A DNA stretch of 64,000 bases from Carettochelys insculpta (GCF_033958435.1 NC_134141.1:100605001-100669000), one strand, 5' to 3'; shown: positions 1 to 11,288, counted from the stretch's first letter. A program made the numbers and translations. The notes: a model not told the origin generated them from the sequence alone.

Positions 1-764
1 CTTGTTTATAAAGCTCAATTTTCTCTAACTGCATCATGCCACACACTACAAATCACATTTGTGTCCCATTTAAAATGTAAACCACAACAGACACAGAAGG
101 ACAAAAGGAACCACACGCCCAGCTTTCCTGACAAAACTCCCACACATCGATAATTAGAAGCATGTAAAACCATAGCACAGACTGGAAGAACTCGAGTGGC
201 TGCCATGCCTCACGCTGCCTGTCGCAGCCCCTCCCTCCGCTTTCAGCTCTGCCACAAAATAGCCGAGAACAGTAAAATGTACAGGGGAAGATTAACAAAC
301 AAACTGTGAAACAATAGGGATTAAAGTAATAAACATGGCCTGACAAGTGTACTTTCCTGAATCTTTCTAAAGTCTTTGTTTTAATTAATTATCTGTGTTT
401 GTGGGACATTAACTTTCCCTGCTTTTCCTGGCAGAATCTCTCTGAAGCACCAAGTCTAAAATGACTAAAACCCCACTTGAATACATCAGTAATATTGTGA
501 GCCTTCTTTAGTATCTTTTGGATATACAAAATGCATACAGAGGCCCCATCATGTGTTCCAGGCACTTTCCAGCACAAACAGAAGTATATAACATTATAAA
601 GCCCAGATCCTACAAACACTCATGCATTTAAGTAATCATGACCAACCCAGGGAAGCTACTTGCACAGAAAGCTTTTCATGTGCGTTAAGTGTTTTAAGGA
701 CTAGGAGTTCATAGGCCCAATCTTGCCAACGCTACCACATGCAATGCTCACAATCAGGCCTGCC
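1..764. other. No feature recognised
   Basis: AT-rich sequence with only chance open frames on both strands. I see no splice-flanked exon, repeat terminus or RNA gene here. Confidence 0.6.
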
Positions 765-1010
765 AACCAGAAAGAGGGGAAAGCTTGGCAATTGCACTGG
801 GGCCCAAAGATTCAAAGGGGCCCAGAGTCCCCAGCTGATGCTGCTACTCCTCCTGCAGCAGCCAGAGTCCCGGGCCCCTTTGAATTGCCATTGGAGTGGT
901 GCTTTGCATCGCTGTCGGGGGTGGGCAGCACACTGTGGTCTGGGCAGTGCTAACCCTTCAAGCCCCACCTCTTCCAACCTCAGCCCCACCCCTGTGGGGG
1001 CACACAGCCC
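765..1010 (-). repeat. Dispersed GC-rich repeat, copy 1 of 3 (reverse orientation)
   Basis: Read on the minus strand, this segment has the same order of motifs as 13735-13905 and 23050-23240: a stretch ending in about 'caaagggg', a 'ggctgctgc' block, a 'ctggggactctgggccc' block, then 'ccccagtgcaattgcc'. The three copies are well diverged. Open frames inside are by-products of high GC content, with no recognised domain. The element class is unknown; a fragment of an old LTR or LINE leader is possible. Confidence 0.5.
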
Positions 1011-1872
1011 TCCCCACACACCTTCCGCTGGGTTTGCCTTGGCTGTTGGCCCCACTGCTTACACTCATGAATAGTGCTAGTTACTCATATTAGTATTTTT
1101 AGAGAACATGGTAGTTTTGCTTGCACCCAGCGGCTACAATGACCGTTGAGGCTCCGTTCTTCAGGGAATTATGCAAAATACTGTGAGCAATAAATCTGCC
1201 CCCAAAGAACTTATAATCTAAATAAGTAGACCTGGCTGAGAAGGGAAATAAAAGCACAGATAAGTCAAGCGTCTTGCAGAATTAGGAAGAGAGCCCAGGG
1301 CCTCTTATATCAGATGATGCCACCATTCTTACAATAGTAAGCACTCACAATCAGCAAGGGAGGGTTACTAACTGGAATGAGGAGAGGAAGGGCACTGGTT
1401 ACATCAATACAATCATATTGATGTCGATAGCTCAATTTTTATTTTGATATAAAAATAAAAATTAGCATTGAACAGTCTAATCTGCTCCTCAATTAGACAA
1501 ATATATCAGGCTGTCTGGATGCTCTCACAAAAGTCATGCTTATACAATATGAAACAATAATATTGTATAAATTCCATCTTCCATATATTTCATTGGTATT
1601 AAACTGATATGCACAATCATCCTAAAAATGAATGACTCTCTTATTATGTGGACTACTCTTCCCCATTTTATCTTCTACAGAAAGCCATTTTTTCCAGTCC
1701 CACACTATTTATGCAAGCCACCTAGTGGGTGTACAGTACTGTCCGTCCCTTTGCATTTCATTTATCTTTTACAGCAGACAGCCTCCACAATTCTCAGAAT
1801 CTAGCTACAGAGCTAATGTATGCCACAGTTAATCAGGAGAGGAATACCTTTCACCTCATGAGGATTCACTGA
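1011..1872. other. No feature recognised
   Basis: Ordinary AT-rich sequence. The 66-codon open frame at 1632-1832 has no recognisable domain and is not supported as a gene. Confidence 0.55.
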
Positions 1873-2024
1873 GTCTATGTCTATACGAGGCAATGTAAGT
1901 CGACCACAGATATGCAGTTCTAGCTATGGCAATTTCGTAGCTAGAATCGATGTAGCTACACTCAGGTAACTTGGCCATCTCTACCTTGAATGGGTCGATC
2001 TTCTGAGGTAGTGTAGATGTAGCC
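1873..2024. mobile_element. Short inverted-repeat DNA element (MITE), 152 bp
   Basis: The left end (gtctatgtctatac) and right end (gtgtagatgtagcc) are imperfect inverted repeats. Both sides carry the 3-bp duplication TGA (1870-1872 and 2025-2027). The interior has short self-complementary pieces such as 'tagctatggc...gtagctagaatcgatgtagct'. The end motif resembles the Harbinger-type ends found elsewhere in the window. It has no coding capacity and would depend on a transposase in trans. Confidence 0.7.
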
Positions 2025-2130
2025 TGAGTCTACACCCAGGCAGTACTGTACTACCTAAGCATAAATGATTTCCAGTACAGATTCTCCCACCCCCTTAAAT
2101 GTCTGAATCTGCTTCTGCACTATGAGATAA

Positions 2131-3000
2131 AATCATAGAATCATAGAACACTAGGACCAGAAGGGGCCTCGAGAGGCCATCGAGTCCAGTCCCCTGCCCC
2201 GAAGGCAGGACCGACCACTATCTACACCATCCCTGATAGACATCTATCTAATCTGTTCCTAAATATCTCCAGCGAGGGAGATTCCACAACCTCCCTTGGC
2301 AACTTATTCCAGTACTTGACCACCCTGACAGTTAGGAACTTTTTCCTAATGTCCAACCTACACTTCCCTTGCTGCAGCTTAAGTCCATTGCCTCTTGTTC
2401 TCTCCTCAGAGGCCAAGAAGAACAAGTTTTCTCCCTCCTCCTTATGACACCCTTTAAGATATCTGAAAACCGCTATCATGTCCCCCCCTCAATCATCTCT
2501 TTTCCAAGCTAAACAAGTCCAATTCTTTCAGCCTTTCTTCATAAGTCATGTTCTCCAGACCTTTTATCATTCTAGTTGCTCTTCTCTGGACCTTCTCCAA
2601 TTTCTCCACATCTTTCTTGAATTGGGGTGCCCAGAACTGGACACAATATTCCAGCTGAGGCCTAACCAGCGCAGAGTAGAGCGGAAGAATGATTTCTCAT
2701 GTCTTGTTCACAACACACCTGCTAATGCATCCCAGAATCATGTTTGCTTTTTTTGCAACAGCATCACACTGTTGACTCATATTTAACTTGTGATCTACTA
2801 GAACCCCTAGATCCCTTTCTGCTGTACTCCTTCCTAGACAGTCTTTTCCCATTCTGTATGTGTGAAACAGATTATTCCTTCCTAAGTGCAACACCTTACA
2901 TTTATCTTTATTAAACTTCATCCTGTTTACTTCAGACCATTTCTCCAATTTATCTAGATCATTCTGAATTATGACCCTATCCTCGATTTTTCAAAGTGCC
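2131..3000 (-). mobile_element. CR1 LINE, 5'-truncated, minus strand
   Basis: The low-coordinate end is the characteristic CR1 3' tail, seen here as the reverse complement of repeated ATTCTATGATT units. Going up the coordinates on the minus strand one passes through the C-terminal part of the CR1 reverse transcriptase. The 5' boundary near 3000 is approximate, because the sequence passes into a different repeat. CR1 elements move by target-primed reverse transcription and are usually 5'-truncated, as here. The sequence is close enough to CR1 to read protein directly, so it is not among the oldest copies in the window. Confidence 0.9.
2222..2948 (-). pseudogene. CR1 reverse transcriptase, C-terminal fragment
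   Basis: Two minus-strand open frames lie in different phases. Positions 2948-2697 encode a peptide with FNxDKCKVLHLG and RDLGVLVD, the typical late part of CR1 reverse transcriptase. Positions 2479-2222 encode the extreme C terminus, with RKKFLTVRVVKYWNKLP and a final leucine/arginine-rich helix. The region between (2480-2696) still reads as CR1 protein, including WAPQFKKD- and [16 protein letters not shown] words. Frame changes and a stop upstream of 2479, beside a run of seven Gs, interrupt it. The fragment lacks the catalytic palm (FADD) and the endonuclease, so it cannot encode an active enzyme. Confidence 0.85.
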
Positions 3001-3677
3001 TGTCCTCACTGTAAATTCCATTAGCTTGATTTATGGACCACTGAAATCGACATACTATCGAAATCCTAAAATCGAAGTAAGCTGAAGGGTGTAGCATTCA
3101 GCTGGAATTTAAAATTCCAAATGAAGGGTAGTGAGGATGCACCATGTCTTTAAGTCAAATTCATTAGCCTTCACAGATGTCCTGTATGTTCCTCACAATG
3201 CCCCACAGTTCTCTCTGGCCTCTTACATCTCCACTGCTCTCCAGTGCAGAAGAATTAGGCATCAGGAAGACTGTTACAATTCGACACCTGAAGCCCATGG
3301 CTGTAGGGGCATGAGAGGCTGAAAAATTTCTTTCTTTTTCTTTGGTAGTAGTGCAGCTGTGGGGTCTGTGCTTCTGTGTATACCCCTCCTAGCGGCTTTT
3401 TTTTCTGTGCTGTCTGAAGCTAGCCGCGGGTCCCTCCGTACTATGTCTCAGCTAGGCTGCGAGTGGGGGTCATGCTTCTCTGGTACTATGAGAAACTTGT
3501 TTTCAGACGTTTACATGTTGTTCTGATCCCCGCATCCCCTCTCTTCCCTCCCCCCTGGAGGCACCACACATTCTGGAACGTTCCCTCACCCAGCCTCATC
3601 ATGTGGCTTTACCTCAAACCAATAAAAGGACATGCTGCACAAGGTGCCAGGCACCTTGCAAGAGGTGAGGGTCACAA

Positions 3678-3895
3678 TTTTCGGAGCTGGCTGCAGCCAG
3701 GGGTCTTTTAGCTGCCCAGAGGAATGTCTCCCTCAGAGGTCATGATTTTCATGGCTGGCTGTAGCCAGGGGTTTTTTAGCCACCTGGGGGATGCCTCCCT
3801 CAGTGGTCATGATTTTCAGGACTGGCTGTAGCCAGGGGTCTTTTAGCTGCCCAGGGACATCTCCCTTGGCGGTCATGATTTTCAGGGCTGGCTGA
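3678..3895 (+). repeat. Tandem repeat, about 3.2 copies of a 66-68 bp unit
   Basis: Each unit begins with 'ttttc', runs through 'ggctggctg(c/t)agccaggggt' and 'tttta', then 'ctccct' and ends 'ggtcatga'. Unit starts are at 3678, 3746, 3813 and 3879, so the spacing is 68, 67 and 66 bp. The last unit is partial. The unit is not a multiple of three throughout and no protein repeat is implied. It resembles subterminal repeats found inside some DNA transposons. Confidence 0.8.
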
Positions 3896-4081
3896 CCCAA
3901 GCCATACAAGTGTCAATGAGGACAATGTATTAGCTATACAATTACCACAGTTGTTGAAGTAAGGTGTGCACTGGGGAATATTCTTATCCTTAGGATCTAG
4001 GTTCCTAGGTCCAAACCTAGCTATAGTCTGGGGTCTCAGCCTGATGAACCATTCGAGTTTCAGTATAGTAATTGTGTCTAC

Positions 4082-4689
4082 TTAGACATAAGGAACAACA
4101 AGAAGTCTTGTGGCACCTTATAGACTAACAGATATTTTGGAGCATCAGCTTTTGTGGGCAAAGACCCACTTCATCAGATGCATGAGTGGGGAGGTGGTTT
4201 CAGAGGGGTATTTAAAGAGTGGGGTCCCAGGAAAAGAGAGGGCCAGAGCTGACAAGGTCTGTTTGCTGAATGGACCTTGTCAGCTCTGGCCCTCTCTTTT
4301 TCTGGGACCCCATTCTTTAAATACACCTCTGAAACCACCACCCCCCACTCATGTATCTGATGAAGCAGGTCTTTGCCCACAAAAGCTTATGCTCCAAAAT
4401 ATGTGTTAGACCATGGGTGTCCAACCTTTTGGCTTGCCTGGGCCGCATTGAGTGAAGATAGTCTTGGGCCGCGTACAAAATATATAATATAGTTAATGTA
4501 TATAAATCACATAATAATGTTAAAAGTTTACGATCTTGTGGGGCCACATTACTAGCTGTCCAGGGCCACATGCGGCCTGCGGGCCACAGGTTGGACACGC
4601 CTGTGTCAGACTATAAGGTGCCACAAGCCTTCTTGTTGTTCTCAGAGCTTCAGACTAACATAGCTACCTCTGTGATATTAGACATAAGG
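4082..4689 (+). mobile_element. Fold-back SINE-like retroposon with 12-bp target duplications
   Basis: A perfect 12-bp direct repeat, ttagacataagg, lies at 4082-4093 and 4678-4689 and encloses 4094-4677. The enclosed sequence is a hairpin: 4094-4259 is an inverted copy of sequence that restarts at 4273, separated by a 13-bp loop. The right arm is the sense copy. It contains 'ctataaggtgccacaag', then 'cagactaacatagctacc', the 3' part of a repeat that recurs at 7487, 29490, 52495 and 55241. The right arm is interrupted by a hAT element (4412-4603). A single pair of duplications around both arms implies that the fold-back inserted as one unit. A 5' inversion by twin priming is the nearest known mechanism, but here the arms overlap almost fully. 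Confidence 0.75.
4412..4603. mobile_element. Non-autonomous hAT (Charlie-like) element, 192 bp
   Basis: The terminal inverted repeats are catgggtgtccaacct (left) and aggttggacacgcctg (right), matching over 14 of 16 positions. The 8-bp target duplication tgttagac (4404-4411) / tgtcagac (4604-4611) differs at one base. Eight-bp duplications and CAGGGGTGTCCAACC-type ends are hallmarks of hAT elements. It has no coding capacity. It sits inside the sense arm of the fold-back SINE and is therefore younger than that insertion. Confidence 0.88.
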
Positions 4690-5158
4690 GTCTTCTTTGG
4701 TAGGAGGACTAAATCCAGAAACAAGATGCTGAAAGGGACTCAGTGGGTGGTCACAATTTTTGTGGCTGTCAAAAGTGTAATGTCTTTTAGTCACCACGAG
4801 CCATTACTGCTGAACCATTTGAGTTTCAGTGTAGCAACCATGTCTATTTAAACGTACTTAGCATGGCAGGGGAAAGAGGGGAATGAAATGTGGGAAGATG
4901 TCATCATATACCCACATCTATTCATTGGGCCAGAATGCAACAGAGCTCAGGGAACTGTGGGATAGGTTCCCACAATACTCTGCTGCAGCACTCCATTTAA
5001 ACTCAATTTAAGCTACTTGTGTATGGCAGGAGTAAGTCAATTTTGTGGGGAACATGTGGGAAGGTGAAGATGCTCAAAATTAAATGGATAAAACCCAGTG
5101 TTAAGATACTGATTTTAATAAAATCAATTTTATCTTGTAGTGTGGATGCAGCCTCAGG

Positions 5159-6252
5159 AGCCAGAAGCAACCTAAAAGGATAATTATTTGGTTTAAAAGT
5201 CTAAACTACTGCCCATTTTCAAATAGTTTCATATCAAGGTGAAAGTTAATTAGCTCTGTTAGTCAAGTTTTCCACTTCTTGTAAACAGTCCCCTCTCATT
5301 CTTAAGGAGATTAATTGCCTTTTGGCCATTCAAGCTGCTCATGATTTTAGACTTTCACTAAAAGAAATCAGTCTTATAAATCACAGAAACATCATAATGC
5401 TGAATCACCAGGAAATTCAAACAGTACCTAGGTCAGAAGTCAAATGCACTGAAAATGCAAAGAAATGGTATTTCTCCCTGTGAATTTGCATGAGTGAACA
5501 GCCTTACAAAATAAGCTGCATCAGAAAAAATGGTAGAGGAAATGTGAAAAACAGGGATCTGTGGAGTGAGTTTCAAAATAGGAATGAAATCCAGGTACTA
5601 CTGAAATCAGTGGGAGTTCTGCCTTCAACTTCCATGGAGACACCATCTCCAAAGTGGTGGGCTTTCTTCATCTCACTTGAACACCTTGAAGTGCATAAAA
5701 AGAGCATGAGGGTTGAAAAGCTGGCAAAAATCAGCTCAAAATCTTGTGGGAGTTTTCCATTGCATAATTAAATAGGTTTAATTACAAATGTTTTACTTTT
5801 TCTAACAGAAAAGTTTAAACAATTATTTTCAAGATGAAACAATTTCATAAAAAATTTGTTCCTGATTTTCAAGGGATTTCCCCCCTCATATTTTAACTAC
5901 TTTGGGGCTTAATTTTTTTAAAAAATTAGAGAGAAAAAGTAAAGGAAAAATACCTCTACTGTTTTACTTCTTCAAATGGATAAAGAGTGGGGATTATTTA
6001 AGACAAAGAAAAACAGGTAAAAGAAAACTAGAATTTGCACTTACTAGGAGATGAAACTAAAATTTTGAAAAAAATCAGGTTAAATTTTTTACTTTTAAAT
6101 TTTTGAAAATTCTACAAAGTAAGCAAACTAGAAATTTTTGTACAAAAAAATTAACTGCAGAATCCACACACCTCTGGTTCTAGCACCTATGCATCAAACA
6201 GTGAGCTTATGGAGCAGGGACCTTGACTTTTTAGTTGATTACACAGCACTTT
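5159..6252. other. No gene recognised
   Basis: AT-rich sequence. The 5490-5771 open frame is not recognised. The part near 5595-5660 resembles the common sauropsid 'cagtgggagttctgcc' ancient repeat words, too short to classify. Confidence 0.5.
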
Positions 6253-6306
6253 TAATATAATATAATATAATATAATATAATATAATATAATATAATATAA
6301 TATAAT
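6253..6306. repeat. (TATAA)n microsatellite
   Basis: About eleven uninterrupted 5-bp units of taata/tataa follow 'cactttt'. It is a simple-sequence repeat with no coding role. Confidence 0.95.
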
Positions 6307-7486
6307 GTGTTCAGTAAAGAAAAGTTATATGTTAGGAGCTAAATTGTGCCTTCAAGGCGTAACCCTTCAAGGTGCTAAACTCCTAAACCTGGATCCATAT
6401 GAATATTTTAGTTCCTAACTTCTTTTTAAATCAAAGCTCCTGCTAAATGCTGGAAGCATTTAGCTTTCTTTGCATGGTAGTCTTCTATGAGACTTCTGGT
6501 TCTCTCTCGGCCTGAACAGATTAAATATAAACAATGTTATTTTGGTTCTAATTTTCCCTTCATTTTAAAGTCTCTTTGATTAAGCAGTGTGAGATTTTTC
6601 ACAGTTATAGTTTTCATTTTGAATCCTATTCAACTGAAAGAGTCAAATTCTTCCAGAAATCATTAAAATACTCGAGCACACTGAACTGTGAAAAAATCTT
6701 GTAAAATCTTTTCCCAGCATGTGTGATCTTAGTCAAAACATGTGCATCTTTAACACTGCTATATATATAATAGATACTAAAAATGTGGCAATTCAAAATG
6801 CTTTTATTAAGCCTTTGTGTAAATCCTTATATAAAATGGGGTTTTCTATTAGGTTTTTCCTGTGGCTGAATTCAGAACTGAAATGGGTCTGGCCATGTCT
6901 AGCTTCACAATCCAAACTTAAGGAATGGAGTTTTGGAAGTTTCCCAGTATGTAGCCAATCGATCGTTTATGGAAGGAGAATTCAAAGATATTTAAATTAC
7001 ATGCAAGGCAGATACCTATAACCACTAAAATTGTTCAGTGAAGCCATATGCATACACATATAAATGTACAAGTTTGCTACATCCGGCCTAGAAGTCAATC
7101 TGAAAACAAAGATGCTATACTAAAACTCTACTATAAATTTTATTTGTTTAAAAAGAAATTGAGCTAAAATATTTGGAACTGTATTTTTACAAAGTGTATG
7201 TACAGAGATCAAGATGGAAAAGAGATTTTGTAGCATTTGTTCTCCATTTTACTTAAAAATCACATGGAGAAAAAATAAAGCCTAGAGAAATGGAGGTTAT
7301 ACGCGCTTAAAACAGAACCATTCACATTGACTGGCTCGCTGCCAGCTAACAACCTGGAGAGACAACTTGAAGCCTTTAAAACTGTAATTTTCAACTAATG
7401 AATTCTTCTTACATTATTCATACGCAGAAAAGAAGCAACACAGGTACCTTTTTTCTGTTCATTTCCAGATCAAAGTTATAGTGCTC
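6307..7486. other. No feature recognised
   Basis: AT-rich, probably intergenic or intronic sequence. The 100-codon open frame at 6719-7021 has no recognisable family and unremarkable composition, and is treated as chance. Confidence 0.55.
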
Positions 7487-7548
7487 CAAAATATCTGTTA
7501 GTCTGTAAGGTGCCACAAGACTTCTTGTTGTTCTCAGCGCTCGGAATG
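7487..7548 (+). repeat. SINE-like repeat fragment
   Basis: The words 'gctccaaaatatctgttagt', 'ctgtaaggtgccacaaga' and 'cttcttgttgttctcag' match the sense arm of the fold-back at 4273-4677. Only about 60 bp are present. Confidence 0.75.
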
Positions 7549-7628
7549 CTTATTTTTAGGTCTGTTTGCCTGGTACTTTATTCTGGATACTTTCTGGGTG
7601 GGTTATAGCCAGTTCAACAACAGACATA

Positions 7629-7904
7629 GGCCATGTGTAGACTACAGTGATCTTTCAAAAGATGATCATCTTTTGAAAGAGCGTGGCACACAACAAAAAT
7701 GGATCAAAAGAACAATCTGGTGTCATGAGGATGACTCTTTTGAAAAAAGGGCCCCCCGAGTGGCTACACATGCTTTTTTTTTTCCAAAAGAATCTTTCAG
7801 AAGAAGACACTCTTCCTCATTTGGGAGAGGAAGAGGGCCTCCAGAAGAAGCACTGCATTCTTTTGAAAGGCATCGAAAAAGCACATTTTGTGTGTGGACG
7901 CTCC
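7629..7904. mobile_element. Inverted-repeat DNA element, partial, with 30-bp perfect palindrome
   Basis: The left end ggccatgtgtagactac and a right end near 7904 (tgtgtggacgctcc) are degenerate inverted repeats of the GTCTACAC type. The subterminal region holds a perfect 30-bp palindrome at 7651-7680 (half-site tctttcaaaagatga). The two open frames across the element come from its A/G-rich interior and are not genes. The boundaries are approximate and no target duplication is convincing. Confidence 0.5.
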
Positions 7905-9370
7905 ACTTGTTCTTTCTTGACTTGAAGGAAAAGAATGGAACTTCATGAGAAAATAATTCAAAGAGGTGGGTTCTTTTTAATCTGTAGCACATCTTTCTCA
8001 AAATGAGGGGAGGGTTTGTTGTTTCATTTATGGAGGAGCTGTGTTGGGTGGGAATTAATTAGCACCACCTCCCAAATTCTGAAGTAATTGACTTTTGGAA
8101 ACGCAGTTGAAAATGCTTTCCCATCAGAGGAACCCTGTTTCAGCTTAATCGTTTCTGACCCTCTACAAGCATGAGGACCACAAGAGGTGATGGAAGCCAC
8201 TACAGATGTTTCAGAGCCCTGCCAAATTATTCAGCTGAATTTGGTAATATGCGTACTGATTTTTGGCTAGTTAATTAGCAGCCTCATGCAAACTGTCAGA
8301 ACTTTATTAGTGTTCATCCTAGGTAACCAGCAGTGATTCATTCCCTTAACCAGTACTTTCCTTCTCCCAGTACTGTATATTAAACTAATTTCTTCATTTT
8401 AAATAGGCAAATGCCTTTCTTCTTCCTGCTTCTTTCAAATAAAGCACTGTCATTTTTACGGGCACATTTGGATGTTTCTGGATGTGGCTATTGCACTGAC
8501 CCTCATTAACAAATGTACAAACTACCTGCACCATTCCTATGTGAGCAGGTTCAGTGGGAGCCAAACAAGTACTGCAGCTGGATAGATTTAACTGGAGCCA
8601 AGGGATGTATTAAGATGGGCATGTTAACTAGTGCTCCAGTACAAGTGCCATCTCTTTTGTAACAATCCAAAACTTCATTGTGGGAAATTCCTGGGATTAA
8701 GGCCAGTCAGAAACAAGCCAAGCAAATGGTAGCCAAAACACAAACTGTGAGTCTCATGGGTAGATGCTGGCAACCAACTGAAGCTGCATAACAACTGATT
8801 AAGAACAGGATGCATGGCGCCCTTTAATGTGGAGTGTTTGTTCTCTCCACATATTTATTCACAGAAGTAGCTCTAATTATGTGGAGTGTAGACAAGGGGA
8901 CTGTGAGGGTCATGAAATAGATTATTTGAATCCTGCCCAGATGAAGATTCGCATAGTTGAGTGCAACTCCAGAGAGACAAAGCCTACAAAATGTACTTAA
9001 TCACAGCTCTAACACAATGAAACCGTCTCCCACAAGTCTCCCCCACAACATACATTTTGCTTCCCATGAACTACTATGGGTGCTAGGATGCAGAAATTGG
9101 TGCAGAGTAGTACCCAGCAGTCAAGCTCCTGATCACCCAGATGCCAGATGTTAGATAGAGCTTTATATCAGATCCTTACCAGACAAGGAAGTTTTCTGCA
9201 TGCACAGCCTTTTCCACCCACTTTAAGGCCCTGTAGGTGGCCAGTGAAAAAGAAAGTGGCATCAGGATCACTGAGAACAGGCCAGTGATATCCATGAAGG
9301 TTGCTGTCCCCTCAGAATGAATTCAATAAAGATATCAGGTACCAGGGCATAAGGTATGGCGATAAAGGGG
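7905..9370. other. No feature recognised
   Basis: Unique-looking sequence with chance open frames only. Nothing with splice signals and conserved protein words was found. Confidence 0.5.
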
Positions 9371-9560
9371 CTTTTTGCTGGCAGGGGCACGTCCACATGG
9401 CCTCTTTAGTGCTGGCTCCCCCCTCTGCCAAGACTGAGCTCTCTCACGGCTATGCTAATGAGCTGCAGGACCATGCTAATGAGTGGCCATTTGCAATTGC
9501 AAGGCTGCTTATTAGCATGAATCTGCCGGGAAAGCCACACTATGTATATCCACCTTAAGA
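9371..9560. mobile_element. Possible MITE remnant
   Basis: The words 'gggcacgtccacatgg', repeated 'atgctaatgag', 'attagcatgaat' and a right side 'catgctaat'-rich arm resemble other inverted-repeat elements in this window (for example 31131-31563). Only degenerate ends are visible, so this is a weak call. The open frame at 9301-9558 overlaps it and is not supported. Confidence 0.3.
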
Positions 9561-10219
9561 GATCATTTACTCTCTAGAAGAGTAATATTACTTCAAAAGA
9601 TTGCTTATTTCGAAATTGAGACTGTCCAGTTACGAAAGATGTATGATCCAGGAACTTGGGTGGCACATATACTTTAAAGGCATTTCTTAAAGGTTTAAAT
9701 CAAGGATATGACTATTATACACTATCTCTCTAACATATGTCCACCGACACAGCAAGAACAAACAACACATGAGCACATAGCTAACAAAATAGTCTTCCCT
9801 AGCGATCAAGTTTTAGCACATTCTGTGCCACCTGATACTGTGCCAGGTAACAGTACATTTTCTGGGATTTATGGTAGGTTTCAAAGAAAAAATATTCTGA
9901 TTCCTGTTAACGGCAATGAGTATTAGTTTGGGCATTAAATAGCCAACTCATTCGAAGCCAAGAGACAACCCTTCCTTTTTGCCCGTGAGAGCAAACCTGC
10001 TCTCATGTTGAGAAAAGTGTTTTTCTTGGCAGAAGCCTTGAAAAAATGGGTGAAACCATTAAAGATACAGGAGGTAATAAAGCTACTTCCTTCCCATTAT
10101 GCAACTGCTGATATGCTGCCATTTCTGAAAAGTAATCATCATGAGCTATCCCGGAAGATTCAACATGAGTATTGCCATTCTGGGTCAGGACCAGCCAGCA
10201 CAGATGCTACACAGGAAGG
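9561..10219. other. No gene recognised
   Basis: The 10005-10286 open frame (93 codons) runs into the adjoining LTR-like repeat and has no recognised domain. Confidence 0.45.
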
Positions 10220-11288
10220 TGTGAGTGTAATAGGATGGGGTTTCTGGGAACAGCTACAGAAATCAACCCAGGGTACCTCTGCTTAAAATCTGGGCCGTTT
10301 ACAGCCCCAGGCTGAGACTTCCTTCTCACTAAGGCAAATCCAACCAGCCTCCACAGTGCTTCTGCCAGCCCCAGTGGCCAGCCAGAAGCCACACAAGCAA
10401 ACCCACAGACTTCTCAGCTGCAGTACCAGCCCAGACCAACAACCCCCAACTTAAGGTGACAGGGTCTTAAGCCTGTTTCACCAAATACCACACAGATTCC
10501 TCCAGACCCCAAAGGGCCCAGCCCCAGACCTGAGTCAATATATACATACTTGGATCTTACCTAAGCAACCACGCAAAGGCCAGATCCTTAGATCTAATAT
10601 CTAAGGGTTTATTAATACAAAAGAAAGAACAAGGTTAGAGAGAAGAATTGTTAAAACAATACTTTACATGCATCAGTCATAACTACTGAAGCAGACCAGC
10701 GATATTATTTGCTGATTCTTGAGAGTCTCTGAAAGTTCATTTCAGGTTACACAGATTCAATAACTGGAGCATTGTAGATCCAGCCCGCTGGGGTCCACAT
10801 GCTGGGACATGGACCCTTGGAGACCACAAAATAAAAGATCCAAGATGGATGCTGCTAAATCCACATCATCCTTCTGAGGAATGGGCCCCCAGTCCAGACA
10901 GGCTTCACTCATGAGGACTGAAGAACAAAGAAGTACCTGCCAGGGCCCATCTTCTAGCTTTTCCTATGTGGAGGGAACATTCCCTTCTTCTCCATAGGCC
11001 TTGGCTTACCACCTGACCAGGTAGGTCACTGTGCTGAGTTTCCATTTGTTGCAGTCCCAGTAGGAAAACCCCATGATCACAAAATGGGTGTTGGCCATCT
11101 GGGCATTTGCTCAGTCTATTGTCCTGGCTGGGGTGGAGCCCCACCTCCCATTGTGAACCTCAGCACTGAAACATTTCTCATGCAGCTGAAGAGCTAAAAA
11201 TCTATAATTTTACATACATACATGATACAGCCACACAGGTAGCAAACATAGATTCAGGGTATCATCAGCTTTCATTTGGCACCTCACA
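10220..11288 (-). mobile_element. Probable LTR of an endogenous retrovirus-like element, antisense
   Basis: The segment begins TGTGAG and ends CTCACA, a perfect 6-bp inverted terminus with TG...CA form. The minus strand carries an AATAAA polyadenylation signal at 10613-10608, about 390 bp from the inferred 3' end, as expected for an LTR R region. No convincing TATA box is left on the minus strand. I see no matching target duplication (flanks gaagg and tggta differ). The sequence resembles a dispersed repeat I associate with turtle LTRs. No internal viral genes are adjacent, so it is either a solo LTR or a rearranged copy. Confidence 0.5.

Larger units (their letters stand above)
3001..5158. 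mobile_element. DNA-transposon-like composite element (weakly supported)
   Basis: Both flanks carry loosely inverted subterminal sequence: a 'cctcactgtaaattcc' side near 3005 and a 'gtagtgtggatgcagcct' side ending near 5155. Each side also has a 'cacaatgccccacagt' or 'actgtgggatag' motif. The interior holds a tandem repeat (3678-3895), a fold-back SINE (4094-4677) and a hAT element (4412-4603). No transposase reading frame is visible. The 'gaaccattcgagtttcag' segment at 4046-4063 recurs near 4812-4829, so part of the interior is internally duplicated. Boundaries and unity of this element are inference. Confidence 0.3.
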
